A stretch of 49,008 bases of DNA from JAGOEF01 sp964511665. GTDB taxonomy: Bacteria; Bacteroidota; Bacteroidia; Bacteroidales; ML635J-15. The translations under genes were made by a program, and so were the position numbers. The DNA is taken from contig CAZEHA010000024.1 of assembly GCA_964511665.1 (NCBI GenBank), positions 1 through 49,008 on the forward strand, in the 5' to 3' direction. The first letter of the stretch is position 1, and every line of letters starts with the position of its first letter. The notes beneath the pieces were generated by a model. That model did no database searches and was not told the origin of the DNA. It saw nothing but the letters and a program-made list of their open reading frames with translations. Positions 35,299 to 43,733 of the stretch are shown one piece after another.

Positions 35299-36534
35299 AT
35301 GGAAAAAAGAAACACATTTTCGATGTCGTTCTACCTGAAGAAAACCGTAATTAACAAATCAGGGGAATCTCCTATTTACTTGAGAATCAACTACAATGGT
35401 GGCTACTCAAGCATTTCGCTTCATCGTTCGATTAACGCTCAAAATTGGAACACCGAAACCGGAACACCGTTGGGCACGAGCAAGGCAATAAAAGATCTGG
35501 CCGGATATCTGCTTTCGGTGAAATCAACCGTGTTCGAACATTTCAAACATTTTCGTGAAAGTGGCGAACCCTTTACAGTTACCGATATTCGTAATACCTA
35601 TCTGGGAATTGCTTCACCAACCGACGAGGAAAAGAAATTACTCGAATTGTTTCACGAGCACAACGAAAGAATCAAGGCCCTCGAAAACATTGACTTCGTT
35701 CCTTCAACCGTTAAGCGCTACGTAACCACGTTTGACCACATTCAGGCATTTATAAAACACCAATACCAAAAAGATGATCTGAATTTGAGTGCGCTTAATT
35801 ACCAGTTTGCCTGCGACCTCGAAGTTTTCTTAAAAACCAGACGCGGATGTAGCCACAACACGGCCATGAAATACATCAAAAACCTAAAAAAGATTATCCG
35901 CATTGCCATTGCCAACGGCGACCTCAGTCAGGATCCGTTTTATAACTTCAGGGTTAAACCCAAAAATGTGGACCGGGGATACCTCACCGAAGAAGAACTC
36001 GATATGCTGATGCAACGAAAATTTGGTATTACTCGCATTGAAGAGGTTCGCGATTGTTTTGTGTTTTCGTGCTTTACCGGACTGGCTTATTCCGATTTGC
36101 TGAGGCTAAGCAAAGAAAACATTGTTACCGGAACCGATGGCGGTTCGTGGATAAAAATTAACCGCAAGAAGACTTCAAAGCAAAGCAGCATCCCTGTGCT
36201 TTCGGTAACCGGGCAACTGCTCGACAAATACAAAACCCATCCTTATTGCCAAGAAAAAAACGTGTTGCTGCCGGTATGCTCAAACCAAAAAATGAACGCT
36301 TACTTAAAAGAAATTGCTGATATCTGCGGAATAAAGAAAAAATTCACCAGCCACCTGGCACGCCATACTTTTGCCACCACCGTAACCCTCAACAACAACG
36401 TCCCCATTGAAACCGTCTCAAAAATGCTGGGCCACTCCTCGCTCGAAATGACCCGAATTTATGCCCGACTCCTCGATAAAAAGGTTGGCCAGGACATGAA
36501 GCATTTGAACGAGAGGTATAAGATGAGTTCTTAA
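35299..36534 (+). CDS. Bacteroidota-type tyrosine recombinase (integrase)
   Basis: 411 residues: N-terminal arm/SAM-like part (MEKRNTFSMSFYLKKTVINKSGESPIYLRI), core-binding part (about 110-215) and catalytic part with K-region KTSKQSSIPV, HLARH (H352, R355), LGHS (H379) and nucleophile Y388 in TRIYARLL. The first catalytic Arg is missing: the motif reads FTGLAYSDL (A263) instead of TGLR; recombinases of the CTnDOT class in this phylum also lack it. It inserts the element, most likely at the 3' end of tRNA-Glu just upstream. 36535-36628 after it is AT-rich with nothing recognised. No excisionase-like gene is next to it. Confidence 0.93.
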   Translation: MEKRNTFSMSFYLKKTVINKSGESPIYLRINYNGGYSSISLHRSINAQNWNTETGTPLGTSKAIKDLAGYLLSVKSTVFEHFKHFRESGEPFTVTDIRNTYLGIASPTDEEKKLLELFHEHNERIKALENIDFVPSTVKRYVTTFDHIQAFIKHQYQKDDLNLSALNYQFACDLEVFLKTRRGCSHNTAMKYIKNLKKIIRIAIANGDLSQDPFYNFRVKPKNVDRGYLTEEELDMLMQRKFGITRIEEVRDCFVFSCFTGLAYSDLLRLSKENIVTGTDGGSWIKINRKKTSKQSSIPVLSVTGQLLDKYKTHPYCQEKNVLLPVCSNQKMNAYLKEIADICGIKKKFTSHLARHTFATTVTLNNNVPIETVSKMLGHSSLEMTRIYARLLDKKVGQDMKHLNERYKMSS

Positions 36535-36628
36535 ATTAATCTGTTAGGTTTGTCATTATTATATAAATAATCACAAATGTGCGTAATTTCACGATAATAA
36601 CAGCAAGTTTATAGTGGCTTCGGAACTT

Positions 36629-36683
36629 TTTTTGCACCCGTATTGCTTTCAAAATGTGTGTGTCTGCGCTGCTGAGTGGGGTC
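36629..36683. repeat. Direct repeat, left copy (flanks the defence-like operon)
   Basis: 55 bp beginning TTTTTGCACCCGTATTGC, 50/55 identical to 47351-47405 in the same orientation. The two copies bracket the AT-rich operon 36753-47200. On the minus strand both can be read as a related short peptide (ADxHILKAxRVQK...), with similarity continuing past the identical bases, but neither has a start codon. Confidence 0.9.
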
Positions 36684-36752
36684 AGGTTGGGCCGAAATAT
36701 CCAGCAAACACTCTTTTATTTTATCAAATGTAGTAGAACAAAATAATCTATT

Positions 36753-38531
36753 TTATTGGGGCAACATTTTTTTGTCATTAGGCAATGGAATATAAAATGA
36801 AAATTCATTGTCAAGTTTTTGAAGGTATTGCTTAACTTCATTGTCAACCTGTGAACGAGTTAATATATTTTTATCAGCAATAATTATTGTATGTCTTTTG
36901 GAGCGACTTGTTGCAACGTTGAAAAGTCTGTTTTCTAATGAACGATGATAGCTTGAATTGGGAACCACAAATATTGTAATATCAGTTGTTAAACCTTGAA
37001 CTCTTGATACTGTTTCTATCAGTAGGTTTTTGTGATAGCCAACTGTTTGAAAAATACTTTTTTGAAGCGCTTTTGTCGTTTCAATAAAATAAGTCAGAAC
37101 AGAAATATGTAATTTTTCATTTATAGATAACAGGTGCATTACTAATTCTATTGCTAATTTCAAAGCTTGTTTTGGCTTAAAATCTCCTACCTTTAAATCA
37201 GTTTTGATAAGTGTCGGGCCTCCTTGCGTATTGAAAAACTTTCTAATGTCAAATTCAGTTTCATCAAACGAAAGTCTGATGTCTTTTTTTGCTCTTGAAT
37301 TTAAACTGCCCTTGTAAAAAAGACTGGTGTAACTTGCTGCCCTATCAGTAAGACGATGCGTTTCTGTTAATTGAAAAATGGGCATTGAAGCATTATCGGA
37401 AAGGGCTTTAAGTCCATCAACTAATGCTCCGTAGTTTTTTCGATTTACTTTATCGTCACTTAATGCAACCACTGGTGGTAATTGTTTTGTGTCACCAATC
37501 CAAATATTCTTTTTACCTAAAAGTTTCGCACCTCCAAACATACCAAGTAATGCCTGACTTGCTTCATCAACAATTACATAGTCAAAAGGTGGCTCATTAA
37601 ATGTCTGTGATGCTTGTCCGCTAGTAATGTAAAAAGTTGAAAGAATTAACTTCCCAGGTTGAGGACTAACATCCTTAGTTTGCTGGAGGTCTTTATGTAT
37701 CCTTGCTTCGTCAACAGAAAGTTTTGTTTTTAAAATTCGATGTTCATCAAGAAGTTTTTTAAGCTCAGGAATATTTTTTTCCTTTTCAACAATTTCAATT
37801 AAAGCTCTGTTTGTTAAAGCAGTAACTAAAACTGATTTCCCTTGATTACAAAGTCTTGCACAGATTTCAGCTATTAAATAGGTTTTTCCAGTTCCAGGCG
37901 GGCCTTGAATGATTAATGTGTCTTGTAACGCTAATTGCGTTAAAATGAAGTAAGAAATGTCCTTCTTGTTGTCAAGCAATGAAGGTGTCCAATCAGAAAA
38001 GCTAAAATCTTGGTCAAGAATTCGATTCACTGATTCATTGCTCTCATTCTGTACTATTTTTTGGAGATTAGCGATATATTCAAATGGTGGTTTATTGGGC
38101 CCAAGGATTATAATCATACCTTCCGCATCTTGAATATGAGTTGAAAAATCTAATTCAACACCTCTAAATCCTGCAATGCTAAAATCCATTTCATTTGAAG
38201 GTGCTTGCCAAATACAAACAATTTCTGAATAATTAGTTTTGGCTTTAACTAAATCACCATATGTTTTATTCTCCCAATTCCTGTAATCTCTTAGCTCTTT
38301 CTGAACTGTGAAACAATAAAGATATTCTCCTTGTCTTGGTAGTCCTCGCTTATTGGAGAATTTCAATATCATTTCCCCATCTTGAAATTTCAGGAATTGA
38401 GCAACAAAAAGTTCTTCACGGTCTTTTAAAAGAAATAGTGCGGAAGTATCTAATTTCTGCTTGTAAGCTTCTGTTTGTGCCCTAAGCTCTTCTTCTAAAA
38501 ACTGCCAATGTTCTTGTCTACCGTAATTCAT
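36753..38531 (-). CDS. UPF1-like superfamily 1 helicase
   Basis: 592 residues. Residues 1-165 are an N-terminal region of unknown fold; the helicase core has Walker A IIQGPPGTGKTYLI (210-217), motif II VDEASQALL (322-325), motif III WIGDTKQLPPV (about 345-353), LTETHRLTDRAASY (motif IV region) and VATSRSKRHTIII (motif VI). This is the AAA_11/AAA_12 UPF1-like (SF1B) type, acting on DNA or RNA. It is the last gene of the operon, and its ATG overlaps the sacsin-like stop by one base (TAATG), so the two proteins are translated together and probably work as a pair. Codon use is AT-rich, unlike the chromosomal genes before 35 kb. Family: firm; target: unknown. Confidence 0.9.
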   Translation of the reverse strand: MNYGRQEHWQFLEEELRAQTEAYKQKLDTSALFLLKDREELFVAQFLKFQDGEMILKFSNKRGLPRQGEYLYCFTVQKELRDYRNWENKTYGDLVKAKTNYSEIVCIWQAPSNEMDFSIAGFRGVELDFSTHIQDAEGMIIILGPNKPPFEYIANLQKIVQNESNESVNRILDQDFSFSDWTPSLLDNKKDISYFILTQLALQDTLIIQGPPGTGKTYLIAEICARLCNQGKSVLVTALTNRALIEIVEKEKNIPELKKLLDEHRILKTKLSVDEARIHKDLQQTKDVSPQPGKLILSTFYITSGQASQTFNEPPFDYVIVDEASQALLGMFGGAKLLGKKNIWIGDTKQLPPVVALSDDKVNRKNYGALVDGLKALSDNASMPIFQLTETHRLTDRAASYTSLFYKGSLNSRAKKDIRLSFDETEFDIRKFFNTQGGPTLIKTDLKVGDFKPKQALKLAIELVMHLLSINEKLHISVLTYFIETTKALQKSIFQTVGYHKNLLIETVSRVQGLTTDITIFVVPNSSYHRSLENRLFNVATSRSKRHTIIIADKNILTRSQVDNEVKQYLQKLDNEFSFYIPLPNDKKMLPQ

Positions 38532-41500
38532 TAGTGAAGTAAGTTTTTGTCGTCTGATGTTAATTCTTTTGAGCTAGGATTTCTTTCACTTAATCCAAAT
38601 TGTTGCAAATAATCAGTAGTACTTTCTGGAGTATCAAAAATAAAATGTGTGTAAGGTAAATACCTGAAAAAATTAGCAAATGCTTTTAAATTTGTATTAA
38701 CTGCAAATGCTTGAGTGTTAAAACGCATATGAAAAGTATCATTAATTTCAGTTAAATTTTCAAGTATTACATTTCTTACAATATTGCCACGAGTTACAAC
38801 AAATAATTGAGTATCAGATTCTGTTAATGCAAGCCATTCACTTGGATTAAAATAGAGTTTTCCTGCTTTACCACTTTTTACAACAACCTTGATTGGAAAT
38901 CCTTTTGGGTTCTTTATTCCCCTCACAATTGTGTAATTGATTTCCAAAGTATCAGGAACAGTAAAACCTTTTTCTCTAAGTTTGTCAAATATAATTTCCT
39001 TCGCTTCAAGGCTAAGTGTAATTCTAGAACGTTCGTCTGAATTATCGACCAAATCAAAAGATTGCTCTGTGTCTTCTTCTGTTGTATATGATTTTACTTT
39101 TTCGATTGCTGTGGCATATTCTGGTTTTTCCTGAATATAGGTAAGCTCATAGCCTTGTTCAACAAGCCATTGTTTTATTTCATTTTCATCAAGTTGAATC
39201 AACAACATTAATTCATCGGAAAGTCCTGATAATTTAAATAGCTTTAATAGTTCAGGTATAAGGGCATACAAAGTTATTGGGCTTGTCCATTTTCCTTTAA
39301 ATGTTAATTCAGAATCAGCCAAATAAGCGTGTAATGATGGACCTAAAATGATTTCGTCCTGATTTTTGAATGAAAGAACAATATCAGAAGCGTTGTAAAA
39401 CTCTGTATTATCAATGATTTTTGATAGTCGTTCAAATTCAATCGAATAGTCTAAATACTGTTTTCGTTCAAGTATTGCTGTAAAATATGGTAAAATAACC
39501 TGAAGTTGAATTTTCAATGTTGCATTTGGTACTTTATTTTTAATATCAGGAATAAAGCTATCAATAATCTGAACACCGAATAAATCCAATAATTCTGCAA
39601 ATTCATCGGTATTAGTTTCACAGTTTTCGGGAATGAAAAGTAGTTTTAAGTGCTCTGATGTATTTGAAAACCCCTCTATCTTTATCCATTTTAATTCACG
39701 TGCTTTTTCGAAGGTTCCATTATCACTGAGTAAATTGTGAGAAATTGCCCATTCTGAAATAATATTTTTTTTCTTGCTTTGTAAATTGGGAATCAGAGAT
39801 TTGATTTTATTGTAAATTAATCCCAATCTCTTTTTATTATTGTTCTTTAATTCTTCATCCTTTAAGGAATCTGTTTCTATAGCCTCAATTACTTGTAGGT
39901 AATCTTCTAGCTCGAAAACTTTCTTAAAAGGGAGATAATCTGACCAATTATCGCTAGGAAATAAATTACAATCAAAAACTGGCAAATATTTTCCTCCTAT
40001 TTCGATATTATCCCTGCTATTAATGAATACTTCTGATGCGACAAGGCATTTCTTTTGTGTTGTTGGGAAAATTGCCAAGTTTTTAATAATCCAATCATTA
40101 AATGGGGTCAAATGAGATGGGTAGTAACAAATCCCCATGTCAAATTTATAAGAATTATGGGAGATGTTATTTTTAAATAATATTTCCCAAAAAGTCTTGG
40201 AAAAAGAATAATTATTAGTCAATTCAATGAATGATAGTACATTTAAATCATATCTATAAAAATCATTCTTTATTCCATACGTATGATTTGGAACTCCTGA
40301 CGGAATAATTGTAAAATAAGTCGGATATTTTGAGCTTAATTCGTATCGATTAAATGATTTAACAACCCACGAAATTGTTTCAGAAACACCTATTTTAATA
40401 AAAAATGTTTTCCATTCACTTATCAAGTCTCCTCGTTCTTTATACTCATGAGATATAAAATTTCCTTCGGCAAAATACTCCTGAATTTTTAGTGAAGGTT
40501 CATAAAAATTTGATAGGTAGCAACTAGATGCTTCACAGAAAGAATTGTTTGATGTATATAATTTAAGACTAGAAAGTTTATAATAATTAGATTCTAATTC
40601 ACCTTTTCTATGTTGATTAAACAGAAACCGTGTAATTTGCTTATAATTCTTTTCTGTTACGATTTCAGAGGCATTATCAAGAATTGCCTCAAGTATATGT
40701 TCACTCTCTTTGACACCTAATTTTTCAAGCCATAGTTTTATTTCTAAATTATTTTCAATTTGTTGATTTACTTCTGTGTGAATTTTGGGCAACGAATTCA
40801 AAATTTCATTTTCAATTTCACTCTCCAAATCCTTTATGGCAGGAAACATTAGTTGATTTGGGCTTCGCATCTTTTTACCTTTGGCATAAATGAAAGGAAG
40901 ATGTTTTAATTTTTCTGTATATTCCTTGTTGTTTAAATATTTATCTCTGTCATAAAAATATTTTATCAATGAAAAATTTTGAGATGGTTGATGATTTGCT
41001 TTGAAGATTTCGTCAATGAAAAATTCTTCTAAGTTTTCCAAATCAAATGTATATGCACCTAAACTGTTTAACTTGTGTTTTGATTCTAATTTTGGATGCA
41101 CAAATGAACTAACGGAGTATGTTTTTCCGGTTTCTCTGTTTATATATTCAATTATTGCAACAGTTGGAATAAAATCCTGCTCCGACAATCCTGTTTTATC
41201 AATTAAAATCTCAGGCGCTTTTTTTAATTGAAAAGATTTATTGGGGATGAAACATTTATGTTTGCCGTATACATCAAAGGACTTGTCAAAAGAGATTTTT
41301 AATTCATTATAAATACTGTTGAATTTATTTGGTAATAAATGTAAAATCTGGAATTTGTATTTACTATGAGTCAGTGATTCAAACCAATCAAATATTTTTT
41401 CTCCAATAAGTTGAAAAAGCCATTGGTTCCAAACTCTATCTTCATGAATACCTTCTCTACTTGCATTGGTTAAAAAACTACCATTCACAAGAAATGGAAA

Positions 41501-42451
41501 TTCAAAATCATTTTTCTTCATTGGAAGATAAGCAAACATTATACTTTCTTCACCCTTAATTTCTTTTAATTTTTCATTCTCTATTTTAGCAGCAAATGAT
41601 ATTTCAGTAAACTTAGCTGTTTTTAGTTTATCGGGAGTTTTGTCATCTTGCTTTAATGCTATTTGCGTTTCATCATCAATTGGTATCTTATCGAAAGTCG
41701 TAACAATCCAACTTGATAATTCTTTATCATTTTTAAAAAGTTTTACCTCATTGTAGCTTTCTTCAATTTTATGAATTTGCTTTTCAACAGTGTAATCCAA
41801 ATTCCCGTTTATAGAAATAGAAATTTTTGTAATCTTTCTTAAAAATAATAGAATCTTACCATTACTCAATAATTCGTTTAATTCATTCTTTAAGCTGAGC
41901 GAATTTTCAAGTTCAATTATAGTTGAAACATTAAATGTATCCTTTAAACTATTGCTATTAATATTGTTGTGAAAATCATTTGCATCAGTCCAAATGGGGA
42001 TAATTTGCCAAGGCATTTTTATACCATCAAACGACTGTCTGATTAAGGTTCTGTCAAACCTAAAACTATAACCATCAGAAAGTATGGTTACTCGGTTTGA
42101 CTTGCCAAAAACTGATTTAAACCCTATTCCTTTGTAACCTGTTTTTGTAGCATCAGAACCTTTTGTTCCTTTACCCGCATTAGTTATCCCATAAATATCA
42201 GCTTCATCAAATGATTTTCCTTTATGTGAAACAATTAATGAATGAGGGTGAAAGTCAAAATGGATTTCATTATTGTCTGTTAACGCAGCATCGTCAGCAT
42301 TTTGAATAAGTTCAAAAATAAATCGTTGACTTTCAGAAAATATATCACTTGAAACAGTATCAAGTAAATTAGCCAGCATTTCAGCTTGGTCTGGGTCAAT
42401 AAAAGTTGAACGTTTCTTATACAGTGTATCAATGAAATCTTTCTTACTCAT
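38531..42451 (-). CDS. Sacsin/Hsp90-like ATPase (1306 aa) with DUF3883-like C-terminus
   Basis: Residues about 25-190 form a GHKL ATPase of the sacsin N-terminal type: FIFELIQNADDAAL (N box, E47, N51, D53-D54), VSHKGKSFDEADI and TGYKGIGFKSVFGKS (G box). About 900 residues without a recognisable family follow. The C-terminal 190 residues resemble the NOV/DUF3883 domain (LEAKEIIFDKLREKGFTVP ... IKVVVKSGKAGKLYFNPSEWLAL), which is related to restriction-endonuclease folds; the catalytic-like pair reads VVVKS, so activity is doubtful. Large ATPases of this type occur in prokaryotic defence islands. It begins 8 nt before the end of a possible 37-residue ORF and overlaps the helicase start. Strongly AT-rich. 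Function in phage defence is inference. Confidence 0.85.
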   Translation of the reverse strand: MSKKDFIDTLYKKRSTFIDPDQAEMLANLLDTVSSDIFSESQRFIFELIQNADDAALTDNNEIHFDFHPHSLIVSHKGKSFDEADIYGITNAGKGTKGSDATKTGYKGIGFKSVFGKSNRVTILSDGYSFRFDRTLIRQSFDGIKMPWQIIPIWTDANDFHNNINSNSLKDTFNVSTIIELENSLSLKNELNELLSNGKILLFLRKITKISISINGNLDYTVEKQIHKIEESYNEVKLFKNDKELSSWIVTTFDKIPIDDETQIALKQDDKTPDKLKTAKFTEISFAAKIENEKLKEIKGEESIMFAYLPMKKNDFEFPFLVNGSFLTNASREGIHEDRVWNQWLFQLIGEKIFDWFESLTHSKYKFQILHLLPNKFNSIYNELKISFDKSFDVYGKHKCFIPNKSFQLKKAPEILIDKTGLSEQDFIPTVAIIEYINRETGKTYSVSSFVHPKLESKHKLNSLGAYTFDLENLEEFFIDEIFKANHQPSQNFSLIKYFYDRDKYLNNKEYTEKLKHLPFIYAKGKKMRSPNQLMFPAIKDLESEIENEILNSLPKIHTEVNQQIENNLEIKLWLEKLGVKESEHILEAILDNASEIVTEKNYKQITRFLFNQHRKGELESNYYKLSSLKLYTSNNSFCEASSCYLSNFYEPSLKIQEYFAEGNFISHEYKERGDLISEWKTFFIKIGVSETISWVVKSFNRYELSSKYPTYFTIIPSGVPNHTYGIKNDFYRYDLNVLSFIELTNNYSFSKTFWEILFKNNISHNSYKFDMGICYYPSHLTPFNDWIIKNLAIFPTTQKKCLVASEVFINSRDNIEIGGKYLPVFDCNLFPSDNWSDYLPFKKVFELEDYLQVIEAIETDSLKDEELKNNNKKRLGLIYNKIKSLIPNLQSKKKNIISEWAISHNLLSDNGTFEKARELKWIKIEGFSNTSEHLKLLFIPENCETNTDEFAELLDLFGVQIIDSFIPDIKNKVPNATLKIQLQVILPYFTAILERKQYLDYSIEFERLSKIIDNTEFYNASDIVLSFKNQDEIILGPSLHAYLADSELTFKGKWTSPITLYALIPELLKLFKLSGLSDELMLLIQLDENEIKQWLVEQGYELTYIQEKPEYATAIEKVKSYTTEEDTEQSFDLVDNSDERSRITLSLEAKEIIFDKLREKGFTVPDTLEINYTIVRGIKNPKGFPIKVVVKSGKAGKLYFNPSEWLALTESDTQLFVVTRGNIVRNVILENLTEINDTFHMRFNTQAFAVNTNLKAFANFFRYLPYTHFIFDTPESTTDYLQQFGLSERNPSSKELTSDDKNLLH

Positions 42452-42557
42452 AATTCTTTAGTTCAGGTTTAGCATGTTTGCACTCTTTGGCAAGCTTAGT
42501 ATCAGCATTGGCTCGATGGGCTTTATTGATGTGTGAAATGCCTGTATCTCTTTTCAT
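42444..42557 (-). CDS. Possible 37-residue ORF in the defence-like operon
   Basis: An ATG directly follows the receiver-gene stop (TGAATG, 42555-42560 on the minus strand) and the frame stays open for 37 codons to TAA at 42444-42446, overlapping the sacsin-like start by 8 nt. The peptide is basic (MKRDTGISHINKAHRANADT start, many Lys and His) with no family I know. The head-to-tail packing favours a real small gene; the alternative is a remnant of a longer gene or chance. Moderately low confidence. Confidence 0.35.
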   Translation of the reverse strand: MKRDTGISHINKAHRANADTKLAKECKHAKPELKNYE

Positions 42558-43733
42558 TCAAACTGTCTTTTTTAGATTCTTTATTCTTAATTTTTCATCT
42601 ATTATTACACTAATAGAGTCATTAATCATCAATGAATTTGAGGCGACCAATTGGGGCGGTATTCCAATTTCTTCGCCAGTATTATTTATAACGATAGTTG
42701 CCCAATTAGATGTATTCAATTTTGTAATTTTACCAGATACCCATTTCTTGCCATTAGAGTCATATGATATATCCTCCCATTGGGAAACATTTTTTGCATA
42801 GTCTGAATTATGTTTTGAATATTCATCAAACCAAATTAATACATCAAACAGAATAAATGTTAGACAATATAGAAGATACGGTGTATTCATAGTTATTCGA
42901 TAGTTTTGAACATCGATGTGTTTTGTTAAATCAACATTTGAAGTATGAGAAGCCCCCCCTGTTATAAAAAGGAAATTCTTTACATTATCGGCAATAATTT
43001 TGGGAAAGTGGACTTTTTTACATCTCACCTCACAATGTCTGGTGTCTTGGCCGGCAAGAAACAGGCTGGCATCAGTCAAGTTAACGCGTTCATCTCCTCT
43101 AGAAATAATTGCATCATGCAGCAGGCCAATTTCGTTGGCTTTACGAAACATTGATTCTAAAATAATACGAAGTTGAGTAAAGTAAAGGCTGTCATCAAAG
43201 AAGGTAACCTTATTCCTAACACTACAGAGTATATCAAGAATGTGTTTTGACGATTGAGGCTCGTAGTTTTCTAAGATTTCAAATATTCGGGTATGTTCGT
43301 GGCGGATTTGAGTATCGATTTGCATATCCGCAGATTTCTTCAATCTGAGGAACAAATTTTCGACATCGCGTTCGACACCTTTTTTATAAATATTTGGAAA
43401 AGCATTTGAAAATTCATCAGAGCCGTAAGCACTTGATTGACCGGTTAATACAAATATTTCGAATTTTTTGGGCAGCATTAAAATTCGTTCTTTTAACCTA
43501 TGTACGAACTTAGTATCTGCTGTTTTAGGATCATCGGAATCATTTTCGAGAATTTGAGCGTCTAATAAGAGACCGTCGAAAAATTGATAATTTTTCTCAA
43601 GCTCTTCTATTCCAGATTTATATGATTTGAAAGGGATTAACTCAATGGAAGCTTGTCTTGCGTTTCGAAAGAGACCATGCTGTCCTTCGTGTTCATCATC
43701 AATCCACAATATTTTATACATTTTATTACTCAT
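42558..43733 (-). CDS. Receiver-domain protein with unknown helical and OB-like C-terminus
   Basis: 391 residues from ATG 43733 (MSNKMYKILW). Residues 5-130 are a response-regulator receiver: ILWIDDEHE (D12, D13), GLLLDAQI (phospho-acceptor D58), VLTGQSS (T97) and YKKG (K117/K118). About 135-320 is helical and unrecognised (VNLTDASLFLAG, FLFITGGASHTSN). The last 65 residues (KKWVSGKITKLNTSNWATIVIN...GEEIGIPPQLVASNSLMINDSISVII) have the strand spacing of a cold-shock/OB domain; that is inference. No DNA-binding winged helix is seen, so the output may be protein or nucleic-acid contact rather than classical transcription. Its start overlaps the methylase-kinase stop by one base (TAATG), marking that fusion as its likely phosphodonor. 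Confidence 0.8.
   Translation of the reverse strand: MSNKMYKILWIDDEHEGQHGLFRNARQASIELIPFKSYKSGIEELEKNYQFFDGLLLDAQILENDSDDPKTADTKFVHRLKERILMLPKKFEIFVLTGQSSAYGSDEFSNAFPNIYKKGVERDVENLFLRLKKSADMQIDTQIRHEHTRIFEILENYEPQSSKHILDILCSVRNKVTFFDDSLYFTQLRIILESMFRKANEIGLLHDAIISRGDERVNLTDASLFLAGQDTRHCEVRCKKVHFPKIIADNVKNFLFITGGASHTSNVDLTKHIDVQNYRITMNTPYLLYCLTFILFDVLIWFDEYSKHNSDYAKNVSQWEDISYDSNGKKWVSGKITKLNTSNWATIVINNTGEEIGIPPQLVASNSLMINDSISVIIDEKLRIKNLKKTV

Noticed and set aside
35103..35315. Minus-strand reading frame of 70 codons between tRNA-Glu and the integrase
   Set aside because: It crosses a terminator, the arm-type repeats and the integrase promoter, and has no recognisable sequence.
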